From Ramlibacter sp. (lineage in GTDB: Bacteria > Pseudomonadota > Gammaproteobacteria > Burkholderiales > Burkholderiaceae_C): 64,000 bases of DNA. Of the stretch, positions 18,451 through 27,401 are shown in pieces; position 1 is the stretch's first letter; every line of letters starts with the position of its first letter. The stretch is taken from assembly GCA_016713005.1 (NCBI GenBank), contig JADJPY010000002.1, positions 1-64,000 on the forward strand. The letters are read 5' to 3'. A program made the position numbers and the translations under genes. The notes under the pieces are model-generated. The model had not been told where the DNA came from. It ran no database searches and saw nothing but the letters and a program-made list of their open reading frames with translations.

Positions 18451-18927
18451 TCAGGCCGCCTTCTTGAGGGCCTTGACGGCCTTGAGGACTTCATCCACGT
18501 GGCCAGGGACCTTGAGGCCGCGCCACTCCTGCTTGAGGGTGCCGTCGGCGCCGATCAGGAACGTGCTGCGCTCGATGCCCTTGACCTTCTTGCCGTACAT
18601 GATCTTGTTCTTGACCACGCCAAACATGTGGCACATTTTTTCTTCGGTGTCGGCGATCAGCTCGAAGGGGAGCTCCAGCTTGGACTTGAACTCGTCGTGC
18701 GACTTCATGTTGTCGCGCGAGACGCCGAACACCGTGGCACCGGCCTTGGTGAAGTCCTTGAACTTGTCGCGGAACTGCATGGCCTCGGTGGTGCAACCGG
18801 GGGTGTTGTCCTTGGGATAGAAGTACAGGATGACAACCTTGCCCGCGTGAGATGTGTTGGAGACCTTGAGTCCGCCGGTGGCGTTGGCTTCGAATTCGGG
18901 GATGGGTTTGTTGACAACGATCGCCAT
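18451..18927 (-). CDS. bcp: Thioredoxin-dependent thiol peroxidase (peroxiredoxin Q/Bcp)
   Basis: The 158-aa peroxiredoxin reduces hydroperoxides using thioredoxin. YPKDNTPGCTTEAMQFRD contains the peroxidatic Cys (TPGCT). The usual Bcp resolving Cys five residues later is replaced by Met, so it is likely a 1-Cys or atypical form; another Cys lies in EEKMCHMFGVV. The start is ATG 18927 (MAIVVNKPIPEFEANATGG). The reading frame extends upstream without homology. The Mth938-like gene lies upstream on the same strand, 117 bp away. Confidence 0.93.
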   Translation of the reverse strand: MAIVVNKPIPEFEANATGGLKVSNTSHAGKVVILYFYPKDNTPGCTTEAMQFRDKFKDFTKAGATVFGVSRDNMKSHDEFKSKLELPFELIADTEEKMCHMFGVVKNKIMYGKKVKGIERSTFLIGADGTLKQEWRGLKVPGHVDEVLKAVKALKKAA

Positions 18928-19044
18928 GGGATTCTTTTCTCGTGTGACAGGGTGAGAAGTCGAGGGGCGGGTCGCGCCGGGCGGCTGGGAGCACCCGTCC
19001 AGCTGGCCCGCTGCAACCCGCAATTTTACCCTGAAACGCCCCTC

Positions 19045-19422
19045 TCAGGCTGGCTGCTCCAGAATGAGCGCGGCCAGCACGTTTCGCCCTTCGCTGGCCA
19101 GGATGTTGTAGGTGCGGCAGGCGGCGGCGGTATCCATGGTTTCCAGGCCGATGCGCCGCGCCATCAATGGCTGCAGCCAGGCGGGTGGCGGAAAGCGCAG
19201 CCGGGGGCCGCTGCCAAAGATCACCAGTTCGGCCTCCAGCGTGGCCAGCCGCTCGAAATGCGCCGGCCCCAGGTCGGCGAAGGATCCGCATTCCCAGTCC
19301 AGGCGCTGCCCGCGCGAGCCGATGACCACACTGTGCCGGACGCGCTCGCCATTGATGGCCACCCAGCCGGGCCCGCTGGCGTTGATGGTCTGTCCGTCGA
19401 TCCTGTCAGGTTGCAGCTTCAT
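19045..19422 (-). CDS. Mth938-like domain protein (DUF498/NDUFAF3 family)
   Basis: The 125-aa protein shows the Mth938-like fold, with GERVRHSVVIGSRGQRLDWECGSFADL and LVIFGSGPRLRFP followed by IGLETMDTAAACRTYNILASEGRNVLAALIL. Members resemble the mitochondrial complex I assembly factor NDUFAF3; a bacterial role is not established. The start at 19422 (MKLQPDRIDGQ) is preferred over the longer frame. It is divergent from the aminotransferase at 19524. Confidence 0.88.
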   Translation of the reverse strand: MKLQPDRIDGQTINASGPGWVAINGERVRHSVVIGSRGQRLDWECGSFADLGPAHFERLATLEAELVIFGSGPRLRFPPPAWLQPLMARRIGLETMDTAAACRTYNILASEGRNVLAALILEQPA

Positions 19423-19523
19423 GGTGCACGCGCTTGGCGTAGTGATGTTGCGCTGCACTAAAAGCAGGCGGAACTGTGGTCAAATTATAGGTTTCCCCTT
19501 GCAAAAACGCCCCCGGAGGGACT

Positions 19524-20747
19524 TTGAGAACCGTCCAGAAATCCGCCAAGCTCGCCAACGTCTGCTACGACATCCGCGGCCCCATCATGGACGCGGCCCG
19601 CCAGATGGAGGAAGAAGGCCACAAGATCATCCGGCTGAACATCGGCAACATGGCGCCGTTCGGCTTTGATGCGCCCGAGGAAATCCAGCAGGACATGATC
19701 CGCAACCTGCCCACTTCGGCCGGCTATTCGGACAGCAAGGGCATCTTCGCCGCGCGCAAGGCGGTGATGCATTACACCCAGCAGCAGGGCATCCGGGGCG
19801 TCACGCTGGACGACATCTATCTGGGCAACGGCGCCAGTGAGCTGATCGTGATGGCCACCAACGCCCTGTGCGACGACGGCGACGAGCTGCTGATGCCCTC
19901 GCCCGATTACCCCCTGTGGACCGCTGCCGTGAGCCTCTCTGGCGGCACGCCGGTGCACTACCTGTGCGACGAGGCCAATGGCTGGATGCCCGACCTGGCC
20001 GACCTGCGGCGCAAGATCACGCCCCGCACCAAGGGCATCGTCGTCATCAACCCGAACAACCCGACCGGCGCGCTGTATTCGGACGAACTGCTCACCGAGA
20101 TCGTGGCCATTGCCCGCGAGCACGGCCTGGTGATCCTGGCCGACGAGGTGTACGACAAGGTGTTGTACGACGGCGCGCGCCACACGGCCATCGGCAGCCT
20201 GTCCGAGGACGTGCTCACGCTGACCTTCAACTCGCTGTCCAAGAGCTACCGCTCCTGTGGCTACCGCGCGGGCTGGATGGTGCTGTCGGGCGACAAGAAG
20301 CCGGCGGCCGACTACATCGAAGGCCTGAACATGCTCACCAACATGCGCCTGTGCGCCAACGTGCCGGGCCAGTGGGCCATCCAGACGGCGCTGGGCGGCT
20401 ACCAGAGCATCAACGAGCTGATCGCCCCGGGCGGGCGGCTGCGCCGCCAGCGCGACCTGGCCTATGAGCTGATCACCGCGATCCCCGGCGTCACCTGTGT
20501 CAAGCCACAGGCGGCGCTGTACATGTTCCCGCGGCTGGACCCCAAGGTGTACCCGATCACCGACGACCGCCAGTTCTTCCTGGAACTGTTGCAGGAGACC
20601 AAGGTGATGCTGGTGCAGGGATCGGGCTTCAACTACCCCGACCAGCAGCATTTCCGCATCGTGTTCCTGCCGCACGAGGACGACCTGCGCGAAGCCATCT
20701 CGCGCATCGCCCGGTTCCTTGAAAGCTATAGAAAACGTAGCGCTTGA
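19524..20747 (+). CDS. alaC: PLP-dependent aminotransferase (AlaA/AlaC-like)
   Basis: The 407-aa class I/II aminotransferase probably makes alanine from pyruvate. It has YLGNGASELIVMATNALCDDGDE, NPNNPTGALYSDELL, LADEVYDKVLYDG and the PLP-lysine region FNSLSKSYRSCGYRAGWM. The gene is the first of a run with hom and thrC, as commonly seen in betaproteobacteria. The start is TTG 19524 after GGAGGGAC; no ATG gives a full N-terminus. The last eight codons (ESYRKRSA) and the stop lie inside a copy of the dispersed repeat, so the C-terminus is repeat-derived. The choice between alaA and alaC is uncertain. Confidence 0.9.
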   Translation: MRTVQKSAKLANVCYDIRGPIMDAARQMEEEGHKIIRLNIGNMAPFGFDAPEEIQQDMIRNLPTSAGYSDSKGIFAARKAVMHYTQQQGIRGVTLDDIYLGNGASELIVMATNALCDDGDELLMPSPDYPLWTAAVSLSGGTPVHYLCDEANGWMPDLADLRRKITPRTKGIVVINPNNPTGALYSDELLTEIVAIAREHGLVILADEVYDKVLYDGARHTAIGSLSEDVLTLTFNSLSKSYRSCGYRAGWMVLSGDKKPAADYIEGLNMLTNMRLCANVPGQWAIQTALGGYQSINELIAPGGRLRRQRDLAYELITAIPGVTCVKPQAALYMFPRLDPKVYPITDDRQFFLELLQETKVMLVQGSGFNYPDQQHFRIVFLPHEDDLREAISRIARFLESYRKRSA

Positions 20748-20781
20748 GCCAGTATTGGCGGGGGCTACAGCCCGTTTTGAC
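20724..20781 (+). repeat. Dispersed repeat, copy 2
   Basis: AGCTATAGAAAACGTAGCG, then TATTGGCGGGGGCTACAGCC and CGTTTTGACC. It overlaps the end of the aminotransferase gene and fills the gap to hom. Confidence 0.7.
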
Positions 20782-20787
20782 CCTGAA

Positions 20788-22143
20788 ATGACCATGAAAC
20801 CCATCCAAGTAGGCCTGCTGGGCATCGGCACCGTCGGCAGCGGCACGTTCAGCGTGCTGCAGCGCAACCAGGAAGAGATACGCCGCCGCGCGGGGCGTGG
20901 CATCGAGATCACCATGGTGGCCGATCTGGACATCGCGCGTGCGCAGGCCATCGTGGGCAAGGACGTGCAGGTCGTCGGCGACGCGCGTGCGGTGATCGCC
21001 AACCCGCAGATCGACATCGTGATCGAGCTGATCGGCGGCTACGGCATCGCGCGCCAGCTGGTGATGGAGGCAATCGAGGCGGGCAAGCATGTGGTCACCG
21101 CCAACAAGGCGCTGTTGGCCGTGCACGGGACCGAGATCTTTGCCGCGGCCCACCGTAAGGGCGTGATGGTGGCGTTCGAGGCCGCCGTGGCCGGGGGCAT
21201 ACCCATCATCAAGGCGCTGCGCGAGGGCCTGACCGCCAACCGCATCGAGTGGATTGCCGGGATCATCAACGGCACCACCAACTTCATCCTTTCGGAGATG
21301 CGCGCCAAGGGGCTGGATTTCGACGTGGTGCTCAAGGAAGCGCAGCGCCTGGGCTACGCCGAGGCCGACCCGACCTTTGACATCGAGGGTGTGGACGCGG
21401 CCCACAAGGCCACCATCATGAGCGCCATCGCCTTCGGCATCCCCGTCCAGTTTGACAAGGCGTACGTGGAAGGCATCACGCAGCTGGGCGCGGCCGACAT
21501 CCGCTACGCCGAACAGCTGGGCTACCGCATCAAGCTGCTGGGCATCGTCAAGCGTCGCCAGGACTACGTCTCCCCCTCCGGTCTGGCCGGCGGCATCGAG
21601 CTGCGCGTGCACCCCAGCCTGGTGCCCGCCAAGCGGCTGATCGCCAATGTGGAAGGCGCGATGAACGCGGTGGTGGTGCAGGGCGATGCGGTGGGCACCA
21701 CGCTGTACTACGGCAAGGGCGCCGGCAGCGAGCCGACCGCCAGCGCGGTGATCGCCGACCTGGTGGACATCACCCGGCTGCACACGGCCGACTCCGCGCA
21801 GCGCGTGCCGCATCTGGCGTTCCAGCCCGACGCGATGAGCGACACGCCGGTGCTGCCGATGAGCGAAGTGGTGACCAGCTACTACCTGCGACTGCGCGTG
21901 GCCGACGAGGCGGGCGTGCTGGCCCGTGTCACCGGCATCCTGGCGGGTGCGGGCATCAGCATCGACGCGGTGCTGCAGCGCGAGGCCGACGAGGTGGGTG
22001 GAGTGGGGGCCACGGCAACCGACCTGATCATCCTCACCCACGACACGCGCGAGGGCACGATGGACGGGGCGCTGGCGCAGATGCAGGCGCTGCCCACGGT
22101 GCTGGCGCCGATCACGCGCATCCGCAAGGAAGAGCTCGCCTGA
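20788..22143 (+). CDS. hom: Homoserine dehydrogenase
   Basis: NAD(P)-dependent reduction of aspartate semialdehyde to homoserine (EC 1.1.1.3) for threonine and methionine. The 451-aa product has the Rossmann motif GLLGIGTVGSGTF, the active-site region TANKALLAVHG and GIINGTTNFILSEM...LGYAEADPTFDIEGVDAAHK, and a C-terminal ACT domain (YYLRLRVADEAGVLARVTGILAGAGISIDAVLQ) for feedback control. ATG 20788 or the ATG two codons later is the start. The stop overlaps the thrC start (TGATG). Confidence 0.95.
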   Translation: MTMKPIQVGLLGIGTVGSGTFSVLQRNQEEIRRRAGRGIEITMVADLDIARAQAIVGKDVQVVGDARAVIANPQIDIVIELIGGYGIARQLVMEAIEAGKHVVTANKALLAVHGTEIFAAAHRKGVMVAFEAAVAGGIPIIKALREGLTANRIEWIAGIINGTTNFILSEMRAKGLDFDVVLKEAQRLGYAEADPTFDIEGVDAAHKATIMSAIAFGIPVQFDKAYVEGITQLGAADIRYAEQLGYRIKLLGIVKRRQDYVSPSGLAGGIELRVHPSLVPAKRLIANVEGAMNAVVVQGDAVGTTLYYGKGAGSEPTASAVIADLVDITRLHTADSAQRVPHLAFQPDAMSDTPVLPMSEVVTSYYLRLRVADEAGVLARVTGILAGAGISIDAVLQREADEVGGVGATATDLIILTHDTREGTMDGALAQMQALPTVLAPITRIRKEELA

Positions 22144-23434
22144 TGCTGTACCTGTCGACCCGCGGCCACCCCGATCGCAAGCGCTTCTGCGAAATCCTGC
22201 TTGAGGGCCTTGCGCCGGACGGTGGGCTGTACCTGCCCGAGCGGTACCCCCGGGTAGACAAGGCCACACTCGCGCGCTGGCGCGGGCTGCCGTATCACGA
22301 GCTGGCATTCGAGATCCTGTCGCTGTACATCGACGACATCCCGGCGGCCGACCTCAGGGCCATCTGTGCGAAAACCTACACCACCTGTTCGAATACGAAC
22401 TTGGCCGCCGTGGCGAGGAGCTCAACATCCTGGGCGCCACCAGCGGCGACACCGGCAGTGCGGCCGAGTACGCCATGCGGGGCAAAAAAGGCGTGCGCGT
22501 GTTCATGACCAGCCCGCATGGGCGGATGAGCCCGTTCCAGCAGGCGCAGATGTTCAGCCTGCAGGATGCCAACATCCACAACCTGGCGGTGCAGGGCGTG
22601 TTCGACGATTGCCAGGACATCGTCAAGGCCGTGTCCAATGACCTGGACTTCAAGCGCAAGTACCGCATTGGCACCGTCAACTCGATCAACTGGGCGCGTC
22701 TGGTGGCGCAGGTCGTCTACTACTTTGCCGGTTACTTTCAGGCCACGCAGGAAGACGGCCAGCAGGTCAGTTTCACGGTCCCGTCGGGCAATTTCGGCAA
22801 CATCTGCGCGGGCCATGTGGCACGCAGCATGGGCCTGCCGGTGGCACAGCTGGTGCTGGCCACCAACGAGAACGACGTGCTCGACGAGTTCTTTCGCACC
22901 GGTGTGTACCGTGTTCGATCAAGTTCGGACACGCACGAGACCTCCAGCCCTTCAATGGACATCTCCAAGGCCAGCAATTTCGAGCGCTTCGTGTTCGACC
23001 TGCTGGGGCGCGATGGCAACCGTGTCAGGCAACTGTTTGGCGAACAGCTCGCCTCACAGGGCCGGTTTGACCTGAGCCGGGACCCGGCCTTCGCGGCCGC
23101 GGCCACAACCTACGGATTCGCCAGCGGCAAGAGCACCCATGCCGACCGTGTGGCCACCATCCGCGACACCCACGCGCGGTTTGGCGTGACGATCGATACC
23201 CACACCGCCGACGGATTGAAGGTGGCTCGCGAGCACCTGCAGCCGGGCGTGCCCATGCTGGTGCTGGAGACCGCGTTGCCGATCAAGTTCGCCGCGACCA
23301 TCGTCGAAGCGCTGGGGCATGAGCCCGAGCGCCCAGCGAAGTTCGAGGGGCTGGAGCAACTGCCCCGGCGGGTCACGGTGCTGCCCGCTGACGTGGCGGC
23401 CGTCCAGCGCTACATCACCGGGCATTGCTCATGA
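22143..23434 (+). pseudogene. thrC: Threonine synthase with internal deletion
   Basis: Threonine synthase (EC 4.2.3.1) converts O-phosphohomoserine to threonine with PLP. The N-terminal part (MLYLSTRGHPDRKRFCEILLEG...YIDDIPAADLRAICAKTYT) is intact to about 22380. The next recognisable family sequence (LFEYELGRRGEELNILGATSGDTGSAAEYAMRG) is in another frame directly afterwards. About 45 residues normally between them are missing, including the TLAFKD motif whose Lys binds PLP. The rest is complete to 23434 (MTSPHGRMSPFQQAQMFSL, SINWARLVAQVVYYF, FVPSGNFGN-type region). As written it cannot make an active enzyme; a mis-assembled short deletion is the main alternative. It overlaps hom and mobB in the usual tight order. 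Confidence 0.9.
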
Positions 23435-23976
23435 ACGTCGTTGGTTTCGCCGGCTACTCGGGGTCGGGCAAGACCACGCTGGTGGAGAAGCTCATCCCTG
23501 CGCTGCGCCTGCGCGGGTTGCGCGTGTCGGTGGTCAAGCATGCCCACCACCAGTTCGATATCGACCATCCCGGCAAGGACACCTTTCGCCACCGTGAGGC
23601 TGGCGCGTTCGAAGTCGTGGTCGCCTCCAACCGGCGCCTGGCCCTGATGCGCGAGTTCCCCGGCGAGGCCGAACTCACGGTGCATCACCTGCTGGCCGAG
23701 CTGTGGGACGGCGTGGACTGGGTGCTGGTCGAGGGCTTCAAGAGCAGCGACCTGCTCAAGATCGAAGTCTGGCGTGCCGCCTCGGGCAGCACCGCCCGCT
23801 ACCCGGACGACGCCCATGTGGTGGCCATTGCGACCGATTCGCCGGAGGCGTTGCCACAGGAAACCCTGCGTCCGGTGCTGGATCTGAACGATGTGGACTC
23901 GGTGGCGCAGTACCTTGTCGACAACAAGGACCGGTTTGAATACCGCTCCGAGTTGTATTTTCCGGACCTGAGGTGA
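23431..23976 (+). CDS. mobB: Molybdopterin-guanine dinucleotide biosynthesis protein MobB
   Basis: The 181-aa GTP-binding adaptor assists MobA in attaching GMP to molybdopterin. P-loop GYSGSGKTTLVEKLI at residue about 8; VVKHAHHQFDIDHPGKDTFRHREAGA and LVEGFKSSDLLKIEVWR are family motifs. ATG 23431 overlaps the thrC stop. The stop overlaps moeA (TGATG), giving a molybdenum cofactor run. Confidence 0.94.
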   Translation: MNVVGFAGYSGSGKTTLVEKLIPALRLRGLRVSVVKHAHHQFDIDHPGKDTFRHREAGAFEVVVASNRRLALMREFPGEAELTVHHLLAELWDGVDWVLVEGFKSSDLLKIEVWRAASGSTARYPDDAHVVAIATDSPEALPQETLRPVLDLNDVDSVAQYLVDNKDRFEYRSELYFPDLR

Positions 23977-25217
23977 TGTCAGGCGCTGCGCCCCGCTCCC
24001 CGCTGATGGCCCTGGACGAGGCCTTGCAGTCGCTGCTGGCGCGCGCTGTCCTGCTCGACGGCACCGAGACGGTGGGCACGTTCGCCGCAGACGGCCGGGT
24101 GCTGGCCCAGGACGTGGTTTCGCCCCTGCAGGTACCGCCGCACGACAACAGTGCCATGGATGGCTATGCCGTGCGGTGCGCCGATGTGCGCGAGCCGGGT
24201 GTTGTGCTGCAGGTGACACAGCGCATTGCCGCTGGCGCGAGCGGCCATGCGCTGGAGCCGCTGGCGGCGGCGCGGATTTTCACCGGTGCGCCGGTGCCAC
24301 CCGACGCCGACGCCATCGTGATGCAGGAAGACACCGAGACCGTCAACGAATGCGAGGGGGGTGTGCGCCTGCTGGCCGTGCCGGCACCGGGCCAGTGGAT
24401 CCGGCGTGCTGGCGAGGACGTGAGCCGTGGCGCCGTGGTGTTGGCTGCGGGCACCCGCCTGTCGCCCGCGTCCTTGGGGCTGGCCGCCAGCGTGGGTGCG
24501 GCCCGCATCACGGTGCGCCGCCGGCCGCGCGTGGCGCTGTTCTCCACCGGTGACGAGCTGGTCATGCCGGGGGAAGTGGATCCCCAGGACATGCGACCCG
24601 GCGCCATCTACAACTCCAACCGCTTCTTTCTCAGCGCGCTGCTTCATCGGCTGGGCTGTGAGGTCAGTGACCTGGGTATCGTGCCCGACAACCGTGAACG
24701 CACGGTCGCCGCGCTGAAGACCGCCGCCGACCATCACGATCTCATCCTCACCAGCGGCGGTGTGTCCGTGGGCGAGGAAGACCACATCAAGCCGGCCGTG
24801 CAGTCGCTGGGCTCGCTGGACCTGTGGCAGATCGCCATCAAGCCCGGCAAACCCTTTGCCTATGGGCGCGTGGGGCAGGCGCACTTCATGGGGTTGCCCG
24901 GCAACCCGGTCTCCAGCTTCATCACCTTCCAGTTGCTGGTGCGACCCTTCCTGCTGAGGCTGTCCGGCGTGACCGATGTTGCTATCAAATCAATAGCATC
25001 TCAGGCCCATTTCACGTGGTCCAGGGCCGACAAGCGCCGCGAATTCCTGCGTGTTCGCCGCAACGCGGCGGGTGGGCTGGACCTGTTCCCCAACCAGAGC
25101 TCTGGCGTGCTCACCTCCACCGTGTGGGGCGACGGCGTGGTGGACAACCCGCCGGGGCAGGCCATCGCCCACGGCGATACGGTGCGCTTCATCCCGATGT
25201 CGGAGTGGCTCGCATGA
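23976..25217 (+). CDS. moeA: Molybdopterin molybdenumtransferase
   Basis: MoeA inserts molybdate into adenylylated molybdopterin (EC 2.10.1.1). The 413-aa product has PPHDNSAMDGYAVRCAD, ARIFTGAPVPPDADAIVMQED, LFSTGDELVMPGEV...GAIYNSNRFFL, LTSGGVSVGEEDHIKPA and FMGLPGNPVSSFITF. Around residues 334-345, the codons for VAIKSIASQA (24977-25010) contain GCTATCAAATCAATAGC, which looks like a fragment of the dispersed repeat carried in frame. ATG 23976 overlaps the mobB stop; the moaD start overlaps this gene's end. Confidence 0.95.
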   Translation: MSGAAPRSPLMALDEALQSLLARAVLLDGTETVGTFAADGRVLAQDVVSPLQVPPHDNSAMDGYAVRCADVREPGVVLQVTQRIAAGASGHALEPLAAARIFTGAPVPPDADAIVMQEDTETVNECEGGVRLLAVPAPGQWIRRAGEDVSRGAVVLAAGTRLSPASLGLAASVGAARITVRRRPRVALFSTGDELVMPGEVDPQDMRPGAIYNSNRFFLSALLHRLGCEVSDLGIVPDNRERTVAALKTAADHHDLILTSGGVSVGEEDHIKPAVQSLGSLDLWQIAIKPGKPFAYGRVGQAHFMGLPGNPVSSFITFQLLVRPFLLRLSGVTDVAIKSIASQAHFTWSRADKRREFLRVRRNAAGGLDLFPNQSSGVLTSTVWGDGVVDNPPGQAIAHGDTVRFIPMSEWLA

Positions 25218-25465
25218 AGGTGTCTGTCCGCTACTTCGCCTCGCTGCGTGAAGCCCTGGGCACCTCAGGCGAGACGCTGGACACGCAAGCCGCCACACTG
25301 GGGGCGCTGCGCGACGAACTGCTTGCACGCGGCGGGGCCCATGCACAGGCGCTGGCCCGCGGCAAGGCGGTGCGCCTGGCGCTCAACCAGGTCATGAGCA
25401 GCGAGGACGCAGCGCTGGCCGAGGGCGCAGAAGTCGCGTTTTTCCCGCCCGTTACAGGCGGCTGA
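25214..25465 (+). CDS. moaD: Molybdopterin synthase sulfur carrier subunit
   Basis: The 83-aa ubiquitin-fold protein ends FFPPVTGG, the C-terminal Gly-Gly that carries the thiocarboxylate. MKVSVRYFASLREALG is a typical beginning. It overlaps moeA by 4 bp. Its partner moaE is 1.9 kb downstream, separated by two leftward genes. Confidence 0.95.
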   Translation: MKVSVRYFASLREALGTSGETLDTQAATLGALRDELLARGGAHAQALARGKAVRLALNQVMSSEDAALAEGAEVAFFPPVTGG

Positions 25466-26372
25466 GCCGCGCTTCGTCCTTCACCAGTTCGTCCACCAGT
25501 GCGGCTGGGGCACAGGTCATTGGCGCGCGCAGTTCGTTGCGCAAGCACCCCTGGCGTGCCAGCAGGCCCTTGATCGGGCCGGGGTTGGGCGCGCTGAACA
25601 ATCGCTCCACCAGGGGTACCAGAACCTGCCAGAGCCGCCGTGCGTCGGCCAGGCGGCCGGCGGCAATGGCGTCCAGCATAGCCACCCAGCGCTGCGGTTG
25701 CACGTGGGCGCTGGCCGTGATCGCGCCCGCGCCGCCCTGGGCCACGGTGGCAAACACCTGCAGGTCCTCGCCCGCCAGCACCTGCAGCCGCCCATCGGCC
25801 ACCAAGGCCAGTGTCTTGGCGGCATCACCGCCGCAGTCCTTGATGGCTCGGATGTTGGGATGCGCCGCCAGCGACAGCAGCAGCTCGCGCGGCAGCACAG
25901 CGCCCGTGCGGTATGGAATGTCGTAGAGGATCAGCGGCACGCCGCTCGCATCCGCCAGGGCGCGGAACCACAAACCCAGTCCGTCGGACCCCGGCCGGAT
26001 GTAGTGGGGCGGCGGCACCAGCAGGCCCGCCAGTGGCGGCACGTCGGACGTCGTTTCCCGCGTGAGTTGCATCACCCAGTCGCGGGTGGCGTCCAGGTGG
26101 TAGCCGCTGAGGCCCATGACGAGTGGCAGGCCGCCCGCGTGGGCAGCCACCGTGCGCAGGCAGGCGAGCTGCTCTGCCTTGTCCAGGGCGGCGGCCTCGC
26201 CCGTCGAACCGCAGACCACGAATCCCGCAATACCGGTGGGGACCAGTTGGGTCACCAGCGCAGCGAGTGCGGAGTGGTCGACGTCGCCGTCGCGAAACGG
26301 CGTCACCAGGGGAATCCAGAGTCCCGAGAAATCACCCGCGGGGCGGGCAGTGGCAGAGGCAGGCATGCGCAA
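25452..26372 (-). CDS. Dihydrodipicolinate synthase family protein (DapA-like aldolase)
   Basis: The 306-aa TIM-barrel class I aldolase contains FSGLWIPLVTPFRDGDVDH, the GFVVCGSTGEAAAL phosphate/carboxylate loop, YDIPYRTG (catalytic Tyr) and IRAIKDCGGD (Schiff-base Lys). It could be 4-hydroxy-tetrahydrodipicolinate synthase, but this family includes N-acetylneuraminate lyase and several sugar-acid aldolases, and no lysine genes adjoin it, so the substrate is open. The start is either Met at 26372 or 26366. The 3' end overlaps moaD by 14 bp. Confidence 0.88.
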   Translation of the reverse strand: MRMPASATARPAGDFSGLWIPLVTPFRDGDVDHSALAALVTQLVPTGIAGFVVCGSTGEAAALDKAEQLACLRTVAAHAGGLPLVMGLSGYHLDATRDWVMQLTRETTSDVPPLAGLLVPPPHYIRPGSDGLGLWFRALADASGVPLILYDIPYRTGAVLPRELLLSLAAHPNIRAIKDCGGDAAKTLALVADGRLQVLAGEDLQVFATVAQGGAGAITASAHVQPQRWVAMLDAIAAGRLADARRLWQVLVPLVERLFSAPNPGPIKGLLARQGCLRNELRAPMTCAPAALVDELVKDEARLSRL

Positions 26373-26609
26373 TCCTTTTGCGAGGTTCGACCGTGGGTTG
26401 AACCATCGTCAGGTGCGCGCGCGGTGCCGGCGTGGGGTGGGTGCAGGTTCCGTCGCTCATCCGACGACGGAACCGCAGCTCCGGTCAGATGAGCCGGGGT
26501 TTGGCTTGTTTGCTCGCCACGCGCGCAGCCACTGGCCTGGCGTGATGCCGGGCGACAGCGTTTTGGTGCGCATGGCTTTGCATGGCTTCAGTGTATCAAT
26601 GTCTGAAGC

Positions 26610-27329
26610 TTACTTTGGCACATCCCTGACCACGCGGAATCCCAGTCGGGGGTCGCGGCGATCGGCGTCGTTGCGGTTGCGGATGGCGCAGCGGACATAG
26701 TTGATCTTGCCGTCCCAAGAGCCGCCACGCAGCACGCGCTTGGTTTCGCGGGTGCCGCCGCCATACGGCGTGGTGAATGTGTCCTCGACCCATTCCCACA
26801 CATTGCCGCTCATGTCGTAGAGGCCCAGTCCATTGGGCTTTTTCGTGGCCACTGGATGGGTCATGTTTCCCGCGTCGAGTTTGTTGTACCACGCGACATC
26901 GCCAACATTCGCGGCCGATGCGCCGGCGTATTCCTCGTCCTTGCCACCGCTGCGGCAGGCGTACTCCCACTCTGCTTCCGTCGGCAGCCGGTAGGTGCCC
27001 GTGCCCCCGGCGTTGAGGCGCTTGATGAACTCCTGGGCTTCATTCCATGAAACTGTTTCCACCGGGTTGTCGTCGCCGGACGCAAATTTCGAAGGGTTGT
27101 TGCCCATGATGGCTTTCCATTGTCCTTGGGTGATCTCGGTCCTTCCCATGTCAAAACTGTTCACGCAAACCTTGAAAACAGGCTTTTCGTGCTTTTCACC
27201 AGTTTCGCTGCCCATGAAGAAGCATCCGCCGGGGACACGAACCATCTGAATGGCCGGTATTCCGCTTTGCGCCTGAGCGCCTATGGCAAGAGCTGAGAGG
27301 CCCAGGAAGGCCAGTACGTTGAGTTTCAT
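26610..27329 (-). CDS. Secreted FGE/SUMF1-family protein (formylglycine-generating fold)
   Basis: The 239-aa protein has a signal peptide (MKLNVLAFLGLSALAIGAQA) and then the SUMF1 domain: VRVPGGCFFMGSETGE, GRTEITQGQWKAIMGNNPSKF, NPVETVSWNEAQEFIKRLN, RLPTEAEWEYACRSGG, GLYDMSGNVWEWVEDTF and VLRGGSWDGKINYVRCAIRN...GFRVVRD. The fold is clear. However the first of the two catalytic Cys of true formylglycine-generating enzymes (pattern CxxxxC) is absent; only the second remains in VRCA. It is therefore probably not a sulfatase activator. No sulfatase lies in the window. It is divergent from moaE. Confidence 0.87.
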   Translation of the reverse strand: MKLNVLAFLGLSALAIGAQAQSGIPAIQMVRVPGGCFFMGSETGEKHEKPVFKVCVNSFDMGRTEITQGQWKAIMGNNPSKFASGDDNPVETVSWNEAQEFIKRLNAGGTGTYRLPTEAEWEYACRSGGKDEEYAGASAANVGDVAWYNKLDAGNMTHPVATKKPNGLGLYDMSGNVWEWVEDTFTTPYGGGTRETKRVLRGGSWDGKINYVRCAIRNRNDADRRDPRLGFRVVRDVPK

Positions 27330-27401
27330 GTGGTTTCCCTCCAGATGTTTGCGTTGGGGGCATCATTGCCCCAAGCGAAACTGTACTGGAGAATATCGTC
27401 T

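Noticed and set aside
26610..27329. Calling the SUMF1-fold protein a formylglycine-generating enzyme
   Set aside because: One of the two catalytic cysteines is missing and there is no sulfatase gene in the window.
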